From: Nonlabens agnitus
GTDB lineage: Bacteria; Bacteroidota; Bacteroidia; Flavobacteriales; Flavobacteriaceae
Assembly (NCBI RefSeq): GCF_002994045.1
Contig: NZ_MQUC01000003.1
Coordinates: 2,270,501-2,334,500 of the forward strand
Direction of reading: 5' to 3'
DNA length: 64,000 nucleotides
The translations under genes were made by a program, and so were the position numbers. Within the stretch, counting starts at the first letter, position 1; every line of letters starts with the position of its first letter. The notes under the pieces were generated by a model. The model was given only the letters and a program-made list of their open reading frames with translations. It did no database searches and was not told where the DNA came from. This document shows, piece after piece, positions 35,384-43,811 of the stretch.

Positions 35384-36193
35384 ATGATACAAGAGCCCGT
35401 TAATCAAACAGTTCCAAGTTCTAGTAGTGATGCTATGAAAATGTTGAATGAGGCTATCTCGCTTTCGCGAAAGCGATTATTACAACATCCGCTTTACACC
35501 TCGATAAACACCACTTCTCATTTACAGACTTTTATGAAGTCTCATGTTTATGCGGTATGGGATTTCATGTCGTTGTTAAAGGCGCTCCAGCAACAATTGA
35601 CGTGTACGACCTTGCCATGGCGACCTGTGGGCGACACCCAATTGCGATATTTGATCAATGAAATAGTACTCGCCGAAGAAACCGATGAAGACATGGATGG
35701 CCACCGCTTGAGCCATTATGAAATGTATATTGACGCCATGCAGGCGGCCGGCATCACTACCGAAAAGGTAGAAAACCAAATCTCCAACTGGATGTCTGTC
35801 AATCAAGTTCTTGAGGTTACAGAAACAGATGAGTTACCAGCACATGTGAGCCAATTTTTAAACAACACTTTTACAGTCATCAAACGAGGCAAGGCGCACG
35901 AGATCGCTGCCGCTTTTACCTACGGTCGCGAGGATCTTATACCAGAGATGTTTACTGAAATTATTGCTGGCCTGGAAAAATCTGAGGTCTCTATTGATCT
36001 CTCAAAAATCAAATACTACTTTGACCGTCACATAGAACTGGACGGTGATGAACATGGACCCATGGCGCACAAGATGGTCGCTCTACTTTGTGGTGATGAT
36101 GAAACCAAATGGAAGGAAGCCACGGCCGTGAGCCAGCAAGCTTTGGAAAGTCGATATGAGTTATTCAGTGGTATTCTAGAGCGTCTGGACTAA
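35384..36193 (+). CDS. DUF3050 (heme oxygenase-like fold) protein
   Basis: 269 residues from the ATG at 35384; the longer frame from 35348 begins inside the preceding terminator loop and is rejected. It has His-rich and Glu-rich helices (KSHVYAVWDFMSLLKALQQQL, EEDEDMDGHRLSHYEMY, YYFDRHIELDGDEHG) that resemble the metal-binding helices of heme oxygenase-like proteins. No activity is assigned. A palindrome copy (35459-35476) near the N-terminus gives SLSRKR. Confidence 0.75.
   Translation: MIQEPVNQTVPSSSSDAMKMLNEAISLSRKRLLQHPLYTSINTTSHLQTFMKSHVYAVWDFMSLLKALQQQLTCTTLPWRPVGDTQLRYLINEIVLAEETDEDMDGHRLSHYEMYIDAMQAAGITTEKVENQISNWMSVNQVLEVTETDELPAHVSQFLNNTFTVIKRGKAHEIAAAFTYGREDLIPEMFTEIIAGLEKSEVSIDLSKIKYYFDRHIELDGDEHGPMAHKMVALLCGDDETKWKEATAVSQQALESRYELFSGILERLD
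35459..35476. repeat. Dispersed palindrome, copy 10 (in DUF3050 gene)
   Basis: An 18-bp copy, TCGCTTTCGCGAAAGCGA, in frame SLSRKR. Confidence 0.95.
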
Positions 36194-36197
36194 TTAT

Positions 36198-36485
36198 CTA
36201 GTTTTCTGCATCAAGATTATCGCGATAATCTTCTTTTTCTACCATATTTGAAACGTCGACCACAGTTTGTATCTGTGGTGCGTGTTTCTTAATGGTAAGC
36301 TCGACACCAGACTTGAGGGTCATTTGATTGACATGACATCCCACGCAAGTACCCAGTAAGCGCACTTTTACATTCACGCCATCGGTAATGCTGATTAATT
36401 CTATGTCGCCACCATCTCTTTGTAGAAAGGGTCTTATTTCTTCAAGTCCTGCCTCGACAGCTGCTTTTAATTGAGTTGCGTTCAT
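36198..36485 (-). CDS. NifU-like Fe-S scaffold protein
   Basis: 95 residues, consisting of the NifU C-terminal domain only. It has the CVGCHVNQMTLKSGVE (CxxC) cluster-binding motif and RPFLQRDGGDIELI. It would carry or deliver a [4Fe-4S] cluster. It directly follows mrp without a gap (stop and start adjacent), so the pair forms a two-gene unit for Fe-S assembly. Confidence 0.93.
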   Translation of the reverse strand: MNATQLKAAVEAGLEEIRPFLQRDGGDIELISITDGVNVKVRLLGTCVGCHVNQMTLKSGVELTIKKHAPQIQTVVDVSNMVEKEDYRDNLDAEN

Positions 36486-37628
36486 CTATTTTTTATTAAC
36501 GGGACTGCATCCAGCCATGGTGGTGATCTTTACGGCTTCAGTTGGAGGCATTTGATCATTGCGACGTACAGTTTCAGTTACCACATTCCTTGTAATATCT
36601 ATAAAGGATTTTTCTATCATAGTTCCATCCTGCATAGCTGCTGGTCGGCCTACATCACCTGCTTCGCGTATGCTTTGGATAAGAGGCAATTCACCTAGAA
36701 AAGGAATGTCCAAATCTTCGGCAAGATGTCTCGCGCCGTCCTTCCCAAAAATATGATATTTATTTTCTGGCAATTCTGGTGGTGTGAAATACGCCATATT
36801 TTCAATAATTCCCAGAACAGGCACATTGATACTTTCCTGCTGGAACATGGCAACCCCTTTACGAGCATCTGCAAGCGCAACATTTTGCGGTGTGCTAACC
36901 ACAACGGCTCCAGTTAACGGTAAGGCCTGCATGATACTCAAGTGGATATCACCGGTTCCTGGTGGCAAGTCAACCAGCAAAAAATCCAATTTTCCCCAGT
37001 CAGCATCAAAGATCATCTGGTTCAACGCTTTAGACGCCATAGGTCCACGCCATACGACTGCCTGATCCAGCTTTGTAAAAAAGCCTATGCTCAAAATCTT
37101 TACGCCATAGCTTTCTACAGGCTTCATTTTTGACTTGCCATCAATATTGACAGACAGTGGTCTCTCGTTGACCACATCAAACATAATGGTAGCCGATGGA
37201 CCGTAAATATCTGCATCCAGTAAACCAACTTTAAAGCCCATTTTAGAAAGGGTCACAGCAAGATTTGCGGTCACTGTAGATTTACCAACGCCACCTTTTC
37301 CTGAGGCTATAGCAATAATATTATCAATTCCAGGAATGGGTTTTCCCTTAATTTCTGGAGCATTGTTTGACTTTACAGGAGCTTCTACCTTGAGGTTCAC
37401 TTTTACCTGAGCCTTGTCTGTAATCTTTTCTTTGATGACCTGCTGGATGGAGCTTTCCGTTTTCTTTTTGGCCTGCAGTGCAGGATTTGTAATGGTAATA
37501 TCCACGATAACCTCATCGCCAAAAACCAGAACGTTTTTAACCGCACCACTCTCTACCATATTCTGACCTTCGCCGGGAACACTAATGGTTTCCAGAACTT
37601 TAAGGACTGCGCTTTTTTCTATTTTCAT
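36486..37628 (-). CDS. Mrp/ApbC-type Fe-S cluster carrier ATPase
   Basis: 380 residues. An N-terminal MIP18/DUF59 domain (residues 1-95) precedes the P-loop ATPase: IIAIASGKGGVGKSTVTANL near residue 107 and DLPPGTGDIHLSI. It transfers Fe-S clusters in the cytoplasm. Unlike E. coli Mrp, the segment after IENMAYF is TPPELPENKYHIFG and has no CxxC; this seems lineage-typical but is worth noting. Followed immediately by the NifU-like gene. Confidence 0.93.
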   Translation of the reverse strand: MKIEKSAVLKVLETISVPGEGQNMVESGAVKNVLVFGDEVIVDITITNPALQAKKKTESSIQQVIKEKITDKAQVKVNLKVEAPVKSNNAPEIKGKPIPGIDNIIAIASGKGGVGKSTVTANLAVTLSKMGFKVGLLDADIYGPSATIMFDVVNERPLSVNIDGKSKMKPVESYGVKILSIGFFTKLDQAVVWRGPMASKALNQMIFDADWGKLDFLLVDLPPGTGDIHLSIMQALPLTGAVVVSTPQNVALADARKGVAMFQQESINVPVLGIIENMAYFTPPELPENKYHIFGKDGARHLAEDLDIPFLGELPLIQSIREAGDVGRPAAMQDGTMIEKSFIDITRNVVTETVRRNDQMPPTEAVKITTMAGCSPVNKK

Positions 37629-37730
37629 GTGACTTTCAATTATTACAAAGATAAGGTCTAGAGAGACGTATTGGAAATGATTCTAAATTATATAAAGAGG
37701 GAAATAGGTAGTGATTGATGATGTGGTAGT

Positions 37731-37750
37731 TTCGCTTTCGCGAAAGCGAA
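37731..37750. repeat. Dispersed palindrome, copy 11 (intergenic)
   Basis: A full 20-bp copy in the divergent region between mrp and the CBS-domain gene. Confidence 0.97.
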
Positions 37751-37850
37751 CTCTACACTATTCCTCTTAATTATAAATAGATATGGTAATTATTTCACTG
37801 CATATCTAAAGATTTGCTAACTTACTGGTTCTGTTTTTAAATAATTCATT

Positions 37851-38315
37851 ATGGGTATCAAAAGTTTTATGGGCCGTAGGTCTGAAGTCAAAGAAGATAA
37901 AAGAGAAGCGATACGTGTCAAGGATTACATGAAACGCAAACTGATTACCTTTTCTATTGACCAAAGCATTAACGAGGTGATGGAGATCATTCTCAAACAA
38001 CGCATCACTGGTGGACCAGTGACAGACGATAACGGCAATCTTATAGGAATCATAAGTGATACAGATCTCATGCAGGTCATAGGCGACAGCCGCTACCACA
38101 ATATGCCTGTAGGCGATCGTACCGTAGGTGATCTCATGAGCACTCAAGTAGCGACCATAGATGCCGAGGCTGATATTTTTGATGCCGCTGGAAGATTTCT
38201 TAAATCTGGGCACCGCCGTTTTCCCGTTACCGAAAACGGAAAATTGATAGGTCAAATCTCTAGGATGGACGTGATTATCGCCGCCACAAACCTAAAGAAG
38301 AACCACTGGAGATAA
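37851..38315 (+). CDS. CBS-domain pair protein
   Basis: 154 residues. Two CBS motifs cover nearly the whole protein: VKDYMKRKLITFSIDQSINEVMEIILKQRITGGPVTDDNGNLIGIISDTDL and TVGDLMSTQVATIDAEADIFDAAGRFLKSGHRRFPVTENGKLIGQISRMDV (key residues only are cited: the ITGGPV and HRRFPV strands). Such stand-alone pairs bind adenine nucleotides and regulate partners. No partner is adjacent. The palindrome copy 11 lies 100 bases upstream. Confidence 0.85.
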   Translation: MGIKSFMGRRSEVKEDKREAIRVKDYMKRKLITFSIDQSINEVMEIILKQRITGGPVTDDNGNLIGIISDTDLMQVIGDSRYHNMPVGDRTVGDLMSTQVATIDAEADIFDAAGRFLKSGHRRFPVTENGKLIGQISRMDVIIAATNLKKNHWR

Positions 38316-38318
38316 TTT

Positions 38319-38819
38319 CTAATAGTTAATTTCCAGCACTTTTAGTTTACGAACTTCATTGCCTAGTTTGAAATCCACTTCTTGGCCTTCTTGTGCACCA
38401 GCTAGCGCGCGTGCGATAGGTGTGGTAAATGCAATTTTGCCTTGGGAAACATCTGCCTCGTCCACGCCTGTAATGTGAATGGTTTGTACAGCATTACCAG
38501 ATGTATTTTTGAATTTTACGGTGGCTCCAAAACGCACTTCATCCTGTGCCTGATCTTCTGGTTTTAAAATCCTAGCGCTGGCGATACGTTCTTTGAGCAA
38601 TTTGATCTTGCCGTGAATCAAAGTTTGAGACCTGCGTAGGTCGGTTTCATTTTCATTAGATAAAGTGCCCAATTCATTTTCCAATGCTTCCAACTTATTT
38701 AAAAGCTGTTGATGTCCATAAGGTGTAACATAGTTAATGACGCCATCTGGTAAAATCGCTCTTGGCGGGATTACTACTGGCTCTTCCTGGTCACCTTCTT
38801 TTACAAATCCGCGGCTCAT
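38319..38819 (-). CDS. GreA/GreB-family transcription elongation factor
   Basis: 166 residues from the ATG at 38819, which overlaps the stop of the DUF2237 gene (TCAT at 38816-38819). The longer frame from 38948 would overlap that gene extensively and is rejected. It has an N-terminal coiled coil (HQQLLNKLEALENELGTLS, KIKLLKERIASARIL) and a C-terminal FKBP-like domain (VRFGATVKFKNTSG, TTPIARALAGAQEGQEVDF). It would rescue backtracked RNA polymerase. Last gene of the trxA-DUF2237-greA unit. Confidence 0.85.
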   Translation of the reverse strand: MSRGFVKEGDQEEPVVIPPRAILPDGVINYVTPYGHQQLLNKLEALENELGTLSNENETDLRRSQTLIHGKIKLLKERIASARILKPEDQAQDEVRFGATVKFKNTSGNAVQTIHITGVDEADVSQGKIAFTTPIARALAGAQEGQEVDFKLGNEVRKLKVLEINY

Positions 38820-39178
38820 TCTGCATAGGTTTTCAAGACGTTGATGTCTGTGTATTCCAGTGCTTTTTGATCTGTTGCGTTTAAATCTACCAATGGTGCT
38901 ACACCAGCTTTTTCTGCCTCTAGCCAGCGGCTTATGCACAAACACCACTTATCACCAGGCACAAGTCCAGGAAATTGATAAGCCGGTATAGGCGTGGATA
39001 GATCGTTGCCTTGAGCTTTTGTATACTCCAGGAATTCTGCCGTCATGATGGCGCAGACGACATGAGTTCCTGTATCTGCATTTGAAGTTCTACAATAACC
39101 ATCGCGATAGAATCCTGTCATGGGATCTGTACAACAGGCCATAAGCGGTTCTCCTAGAATATTTTTCTTTTGGTCCAT
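38816..39178 (-). CDS. DUF2237 family protein
   Basis: 120 residues, full length for the family. The conserved segments are LMACCTDPMTGFYRDGYC, DTGTHVVCAIMT, FPGLVPGDKWCLCISRW. Several Cys are conserved, including CC and CLC. Function unknown. It starts 2 bases after the thioredoxin stop and its stop overlaps the start of the GreA-like gene, so all three are translated from one message. Confidence 0.92.
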   Translation of the reverse strand: MDQKKNILGEPLMACCTDPMTGFYRDGYCRTSNADTGTHVVCAIMTAEFLEYTKAQGNDLSTPIPAYQFPGLVPGDKWCLCISRWLEAEKAGVAPLVDLNATDQKALEYTDINVLKTYAE

Positions 39179-39180
39179 TT

Positions 39181-39474
39181 TTATGCCTTTTGTATTTGAT
39201 GTTTTAATTCGGTAATGGGTTGTACGCCACTACCACGCCAGACTTGCTTTCCATTTTTGAAAATCATAAAAGCTGGAACACCGCGCACGTTAAATTGAGC
39301 GGCAAGCGGCTGGTTTTTATCTACATCAACCTTAATGATTTTGACCTTTTCACCTAGGTCTTTTTTTAATTGCTCCAGCACCGGCATCATGGTTTGACAT
39401 GGTCCACACCAGGTCGCATAAAAGTCCACGAGAACAGGAACGTCATCTGCAATTATTTCGCTGAATTTTGCCAT
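39181..39474 (-). CDS. trxA: Thioredoxin
   Basis: 97 residues, standard size. The active site FYATWCGPCQTM (WCGPC near residue 22-26), the cis-Pro segment GVPAFMIFKNGKQV and no signal peptide define a cytoplasmic thioredoxin that reduces protein disulfides. First gene of a unit with DUF2237 and a GreA-like factor, which might link this copy to the Cys-rich DUF2237 protein (inference). Confidence 0.95.
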   Translation of the reverse strand: MAKFSEIIADDVPVLVDFYATWCGPCQTMMPVLEQLKKDLGEKVKIIKVDVDKNQPLAAQFNVRGVPAFMIFKNGKQVWRGSGVQPITELKHQIQKA

Positions 39475-39652
39475 AGCATTGTCATTTTACACAAAATACA
39501 CAAAGCCAGACTCACGACTGGTACTAGTAATATTTATTTAAGAATTAAAAGTTCATCCTAATAGAAGTTGTGAATGCATATGCCATTTCAAAACCACAGC
39601 TTAGTAAAAATTTAAAAGCCCCAGTAATTAAAATTGATACCTTTACCATGCT

Positions 39653-41449
39653 ATGGAAGTACCGCCGTTAGAGGTTCAAATAAAAACCTTGCCCTTATCG
39701 CCAGGAGTCTATCTGTATTTTGACAAAACAGATCGATTGCTTTATGTAGGTAAGGCAAAAAAACTCAAAAAAAGGGTTTCCTCTTATTTTACCAAAAGTC
39801 ATGACAGCTATCGTATTAGGACGATGGTCAAAAAAATAGCACGCATCGAGCACATCGTCGTCCAGACAGAAACGGATGCGCTTCTTCTAGAAAACAGTCT
39901 TATCAAATCCAGATCTCCTAAGTATAACATCATGCTTAGGGATGACAAGACCTATCCATGGCTGTGTATTAAAAACGAACGTTTTCCTAGAATCTTCTTG
40001 ACTCGCAAAATGATCAAGGATGGCAGCGAATATTACGGGCCATATACCAGCGTACGTACCGTACGTACATTATTGGAATTGGTCAAGAGTCTCTATCCCA
40101 TTCGCACCTGCAAATACGACTTACAAGAAGAAAAGATTCAGGCCGGCAAATACAAGCTATGTCTAGAATATCATATAGGCAATTGCAAAGGTCCTTGCGT
40201 TGGGCTGCAAAATGAAGCGGCCTATAATCGCAACATAGAGGCGATACGCAACATTGTGAAAGGTGATTTTAAGGATGCGGTGAACCACTTTCACAACTCC
40301 ATGAAAGAGCATGCAGAAAATATGGAGTTTGAAGATGCCCAACGCATCAAAGACAAGCTCGATATTCTAACTCGATACCAGACTAAATCAACGGTCGTCA
40401 ATCCTAACATTTCCAACGTGGATATTTTTACCATCGTTAGTGACGAGGCTGCCGGTTATGTCAATTACATCCAGATCAATCACGGTTCCATTACGCGATC
40501 GCACACGATGGAACTCAAAAAGCAATTGGACGAGACCGATAAAGAGCTTTTAGAGCTTGCCATTGTAGAATTAAGAACCCGATTTGATTCCCAAAGCACC
40601 GAAGTGTATACTCAGTTTCCAGTAGATCTAGGTGATTTGATAAAAGTGACCGTACCTAAACTGGGCGATAAAAAGCGCGTGGTAGAATTATCAGAGCGCA
40701 ATGCAAAATTCTTCCGTCAGGAGCAGTTCAAAACCATCAAAATAGTGGATCCAGATCGTCATGTCAACCGACTCATGGCACAAATGAAGGCCGATTTACG
40801 TCTGGATGAGGAGCCACGACACATGGAGTGTTTTGACAACTCCAATATACAGGGAACAAATCCTGTGGCTGCCTGCGTGGTTTTCAAAAACGGAAAGCCC
40901 AGCAAGAGCGACTACCGTCATTTCAACATTAAAACCGTTGATGGTCCAGATGATTTTGCCAGTATGGAAGAAGTCGTCTATCGCCGTTATCGCAGGTTAC
41001 TGGAAGAAGATGAGCCTCTACCACAATTAGTTATTGTGGATGGTGGTAAAGGACAGCTTTCCAGTGGCGTGACTGCCTTGGAACGACTGGGCTTGAGAGG
41101 CAAGGTGCCGATTATAGGTATTGCAAAACGCCTGGAAGAACTGTTTTATCCCAACGATCCCGTACCTTTATATCTGGACAAACGCTCTGAAACATTGAAA
41201 GTTATCCAGCAAATGCGTAACGAGGCGCACCGTTTTGGTATCAATCACCACAGGAACAAACGCAGCAAGCAAGCCATAGAGACAGAACTGGACGAGATTC
41301 CAGGAATAGGTGAGAAAACCACGGTAGAACTGTTGAGACACTTTAGGTCTGTCAAACGCGTTAAGGAAGCTACTAAGCAAGAACTGGAATCTGTAGTGGG
41401 AACCATCAGGGCACAAAAAATAATTAACTTCTATAGTGAAGAAGAGTAG
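39653..41449 (+). CDS. uvrC: Excinuclease ABC subunit C
   Basis: 598 residues. Together with UvrA and UvrB it makes dual incisions at damaged DNA. The order of domains is GIY-YIG nuclease (SPGVYLYFDKTDRLLYVGKAKKL), a UVR motif (FEDAQRIKDKLDIL), the RNase H-like endonuclease (ECFDNSNIQGTNPVAACVVF, VDGGKGQ) and a C-terminal helix-hairpin-helix (IPGIGEKTTVELLRHF). The patatin gene starts 14 bases before the uvrC stop, so the two are coupled. The TACCTTTA at 39638 is a possible but weak -7 element. Confidence 0.96.
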   Translation: MEVPPLEVQIKTLPLSPGVYLYFDKTDRLLYVGKAKKLKKRVSSYFTKSHDSYRIRTMVKKIARIEHIVVQTETDALLLENSLIKSRSPKYNIMLRDDKTYPWLCIKNERFPRIFLTRKMIKDGSEYYGPYTSVRTVRTLLELVKSLYPIRTCKYDLQEEKIQAGKYKLCLEYHIGNCKGPCVGLQNEAAYNRNIEAIRNIVKGDFKDAVNHFHNSMKEHAENMEFEDAQRIKDKLDILTRYQTKSTVVNPNISNVDIFTIVSDEAAGYVNYIQINHGSITRSHTMELKKQLDETDKELLELAIVELRTRFDSQSTEVYTQFPVDLGDLIKVTVPKLGDKKRVVELSERNAKFFRQEQFKTIKIVDPDRHVNRLMAQMKADLRLDEEPRHMECFDNSNIQGTNPVAACVVFKNGKPSKSDYRHFNIKTVDGPDDFASMEEVVYRRYRRLLEEDEPLPQLVIVDGGKGQLSSGVTALERLGLRGKVPIIGIAKRLEELFYPNDPVPLYLDKRSETLKVIQQMRNEAHRFGINHHRNKRSKQAIETELDEIPGIGEKTTVELLRHFRSVKRVKEATKQELESVVGTIRAQKIINFYSEEE

Positions 41450-43673
41450 GATAGCATTATTGTTGATGGTTCTCGCTTTCGCGAAAGCGAACTACCTACA
41501 AGCGCAACAATCCCAGTCTTTTAAAGAACAAAAAATAGGCCTTGTACTTTCTGGTGGTGGCGCCAAAGGACTCGCTCACATAGGAGCGCTTAAAGTCATT
41601 GACTCTTTGGGAATCAAAGTGGATTATGTGGCTGGAACCAGCATGGGCGCCATTGTGGGTTCATTGTATTCCAGTGGCTATACAGGTCACCAAATTGATT
41701 CCATATTTAAAGTCACCAACTTCAACAACCTGATTGCAGACGAGATACCTCGCAGCGCCAAAACTTATTATGAACGCAAGCAAAATGAGCGTTATGCGGT
41801 GACCTTGCCATTTAAAGATTTTAAAGTTAGTCTTCCCAGCTCGCTTAGCAAAGGGCAAAATGTCTATAATTTAATGTCGCAATTGCTGTCGCACGTCAAT
41901 GATGTAGATGACTTTTCACAATTGCCCATTCCGTTTTTTTGCATCGCAACTAATATCGCCACTGGTGAAGAGGTGGTCCTTGATTCTGGATACTTGCCTA
42001 GAGCTGTAAATGCCAGCGGCGCTTTGCCATCACTATTTGCACCGGTACAAATCAACGACCAGATGTTGATCGACGGCGGCGTGACTGATAACTACCCAGT
42101 GGAGAAGCTTAGGGCCAAAGGAATGGACGTTATCATAGGTGTTGATGTACAAGATGATTTGAAATCCCTGGACGAGTTGAACAGTGCCTTTAGCATCCTT
42201 ACGCAAATCAACAACTTTAGGACCATCAACGACATGAAGGTCAAGGCACCCAAAACAGATGTCTACATCACACCTAATATTAAGGATTATAGTGTCATTT
42301 CTTTTGACCAAGGTGCTGCTATCATTAATGAAGGAGCTATCGCAACCAGAAAAAGTATAGATACACTCACTACGCTGGCTACCGGTGGTTACAAACGTCC
42401 CGCTTTAAAGGTCCAGTCTCAAGATCGATTATACTTGTCTGGTATCACTATTGAAGGCAATCATCGCTATACCAGGTCTTATATCATAGGTAAATTCAAG
42501 ATCAACACTCCAGGTTTTACCACTTATGAGAGTATCAAAAATGGTGTGAACAATCTGCAGGCCACCAATAACTTTACAAAAATCAATTACGAACTCAAAC
42601 CAGACATCAACGGCATCCAACTAGCCGTAATGGTAGAAGAATCTACGGTGCGTAATTATTTGCGCCTGGGTCTGCATTATGACGAGCTGCTGCGCAGCGC
42701 GGCGTTGGTTAATTTGAGTCGCAAGAGTGTTTTGTTTAGCAACGATCAGGTTTCTTTTGATGCCATACTTGGTGACAACCTGCGTTACAGTGCAGACTAT
42801 TATATTGATAAGGGTAAATACTGGTCTGTTGGATTACACAGTGAATTTACCCAGTTTGAAAAAGGAATCCCTACCAGCTTTCTTGAAACGGTAGGTCGTC
42901 CCATACCACCCAACATCAATAGTCTAGACTTTGAATACAATGACTGGACACAACAATTCTACCTCCAAACCCGATTGGATCGTGGTTTTAATGTGACGGC
43001 TGGAATCGAGGTTAAGGCTTTGGATATTTTTACCAATACACTTACCACTGGTAATGTATTGACCACACGTACCGATTTTGAAAACAGTACCACCGGTAGC
43101 ATTTATGGGAAGCTATTGCTAGACACTTATGATAATGCCTTTTTCCCTTCATCAGGATGGTTTGTGGATGGTGATTTTCACCTGTATCTCTATAACGATA
43201 TGTTTCAAGAAGAATTTAGTGAATATTCCATCGCACAACTGCAGGTAGGTCATGCGAGATCCTTTGGGAAGCTTAGCCTCCAGGCGATGGCTCACGTGGG
43301 CGTCTCGATAGGTAACCCGCAAACCTCATCACTGGATTTTGTTCTGGGTGGTTATGGCGCTAGACGCATCAATAATATCCTGCCCTTCTATGGCTATGAT
43401 TTTATAAGCCTTAGCGGCAATTCCATGATCAAATCCTTATTTGAGGTGGATTATGAGGTGTTTCGCAAGAATCACGTGACCTTGAGTGCCAATTTTGCCA
43501 GCCTGGACGATGATCTTTTTGAAAAAGACGACTGGTTTAGCGAGGCACAATACTCAGGCTATGCGATTGGTTATGGCATTGAAACGTTTCTGGGTCCGGT
43601 AGAGCTTAAATACAGCTTTAGCCCACAACGAGACGATAGTGAATTCTATGTACGACTAGGATTTGCGTTCTAA
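41436..43673 (+). CDS. Patatin-like phospholipase with BamA-like barrel (PlpD-type)
   Basis: 745 residues. A signal peptide ends in LAFAKAN / LQAQ; the AFAKA part is encoded by a palindrome copy (41473-41490). The patatin domain follows: SGGGAKGLAHIGAL (oxyanion hole), GTSMG (Ser nucleophile about residue 69) and LIDGGVTDNYP (Asp of the dyad). A POTRA-like segment (SGITIEGNHRYTRSYI) and a C-terminal BamA/Omp85-like barrel ending in FYVRLGFAF complete the type V-d autotransporter arrangement. The protein would place a phospholipase across or outside the outer membrane. It overlaps uvrC by 14 bases. Confidence 0.87.
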   Translation: MKKSRIALLLMVLAFAKANYLQAQQSQSFKEQKIGLVLSGGGAKGLAHIGALKVIDSLGIKVDYVAGTSMGAIVGSLYSSGYTGHQIDSIFKVTNFNNLIADEIPRSAKTYYERKQNERYAVTLPFKDFKVSLPSSLSKGQNVYNLMSQLLSHVNDVDDFSQLPIPFFCIATNIATGEEVVLDSGYLPRAVNASGALPSLFAPVQINDQMLIDGGVTDNYPVEKLRAKGMDVIIGVDVQDDLKSLDELNSAFSILTQINNFRTINDMKVKAPKTDVYITPNIKDYSVISFDQGAAIINEGAIATRKSIDTLTTLATGGYKRPALKVQSQDRLYLSGITIEGNHRYTRSYIIGKFKINTPGFTTYESIKNGVNNLQATNNFTKINYELKPDINGIQLAVMVEESTVRNYLRLGLHYDELLRSAALVNLSRKSVLFSNDQVSFDAILGDNLRYSADYYIDKGKYWSVGLHSEFTQFEKGIPTSFLETVGRPIPPNINSLDFEYNDWTQQFYLQTRLDRGFNVTAGIEVKALDIFTNTLTTGNVLTTRTDFENSTTGSIYGKLLLDTYDNAFFPSSGWFVDGDFHLYLYNDMFQEEFSEYSIAQLQVGHARSFGKLSLQAMAHVGVSIGNPQTSSLDFVLGGYGARRINNILPFYGYDFISLSGNSMIKSLFEVDYEVFRKNHVTLSANFASLDDDLFEKDDWFSEAQYSGYAIGYGIETFLGPVELKYSFSPQRDDSEFYVRLGFAF
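41473..41490. repeat. Dispersed palindrome, copy 12 (in patatin signal peptide)
   Basis: An 18-bp copy, TCGCTTTCGCGAAAGCGA, encoding AFAKA in the signal peptide. Confidence 0.95.
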
Positions 43674-43685
43674 TTTTAAATGAAG

Positions 43686-43705
43686 TTCGCTTTCGCGAAA
43701 GCGAA
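43686..43705. repeat. Dispersed palindrome, copy 13 (intergenic)
   Basis: A full 20-bp copy starting 13 bases after the stop of the patatin gene, and about 105 bases before hmgA. Confidence 0.97.
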
Positions 43706-43811
43706 AAAACCCTTCCCATCGTAACAAATCATAGACTTTTGCATCTAATTAGCAGTCATTTCTATGGAATGGTCTGGAGAATTTCCGAAATTTACGTATA
43801 AACATTGTCCT

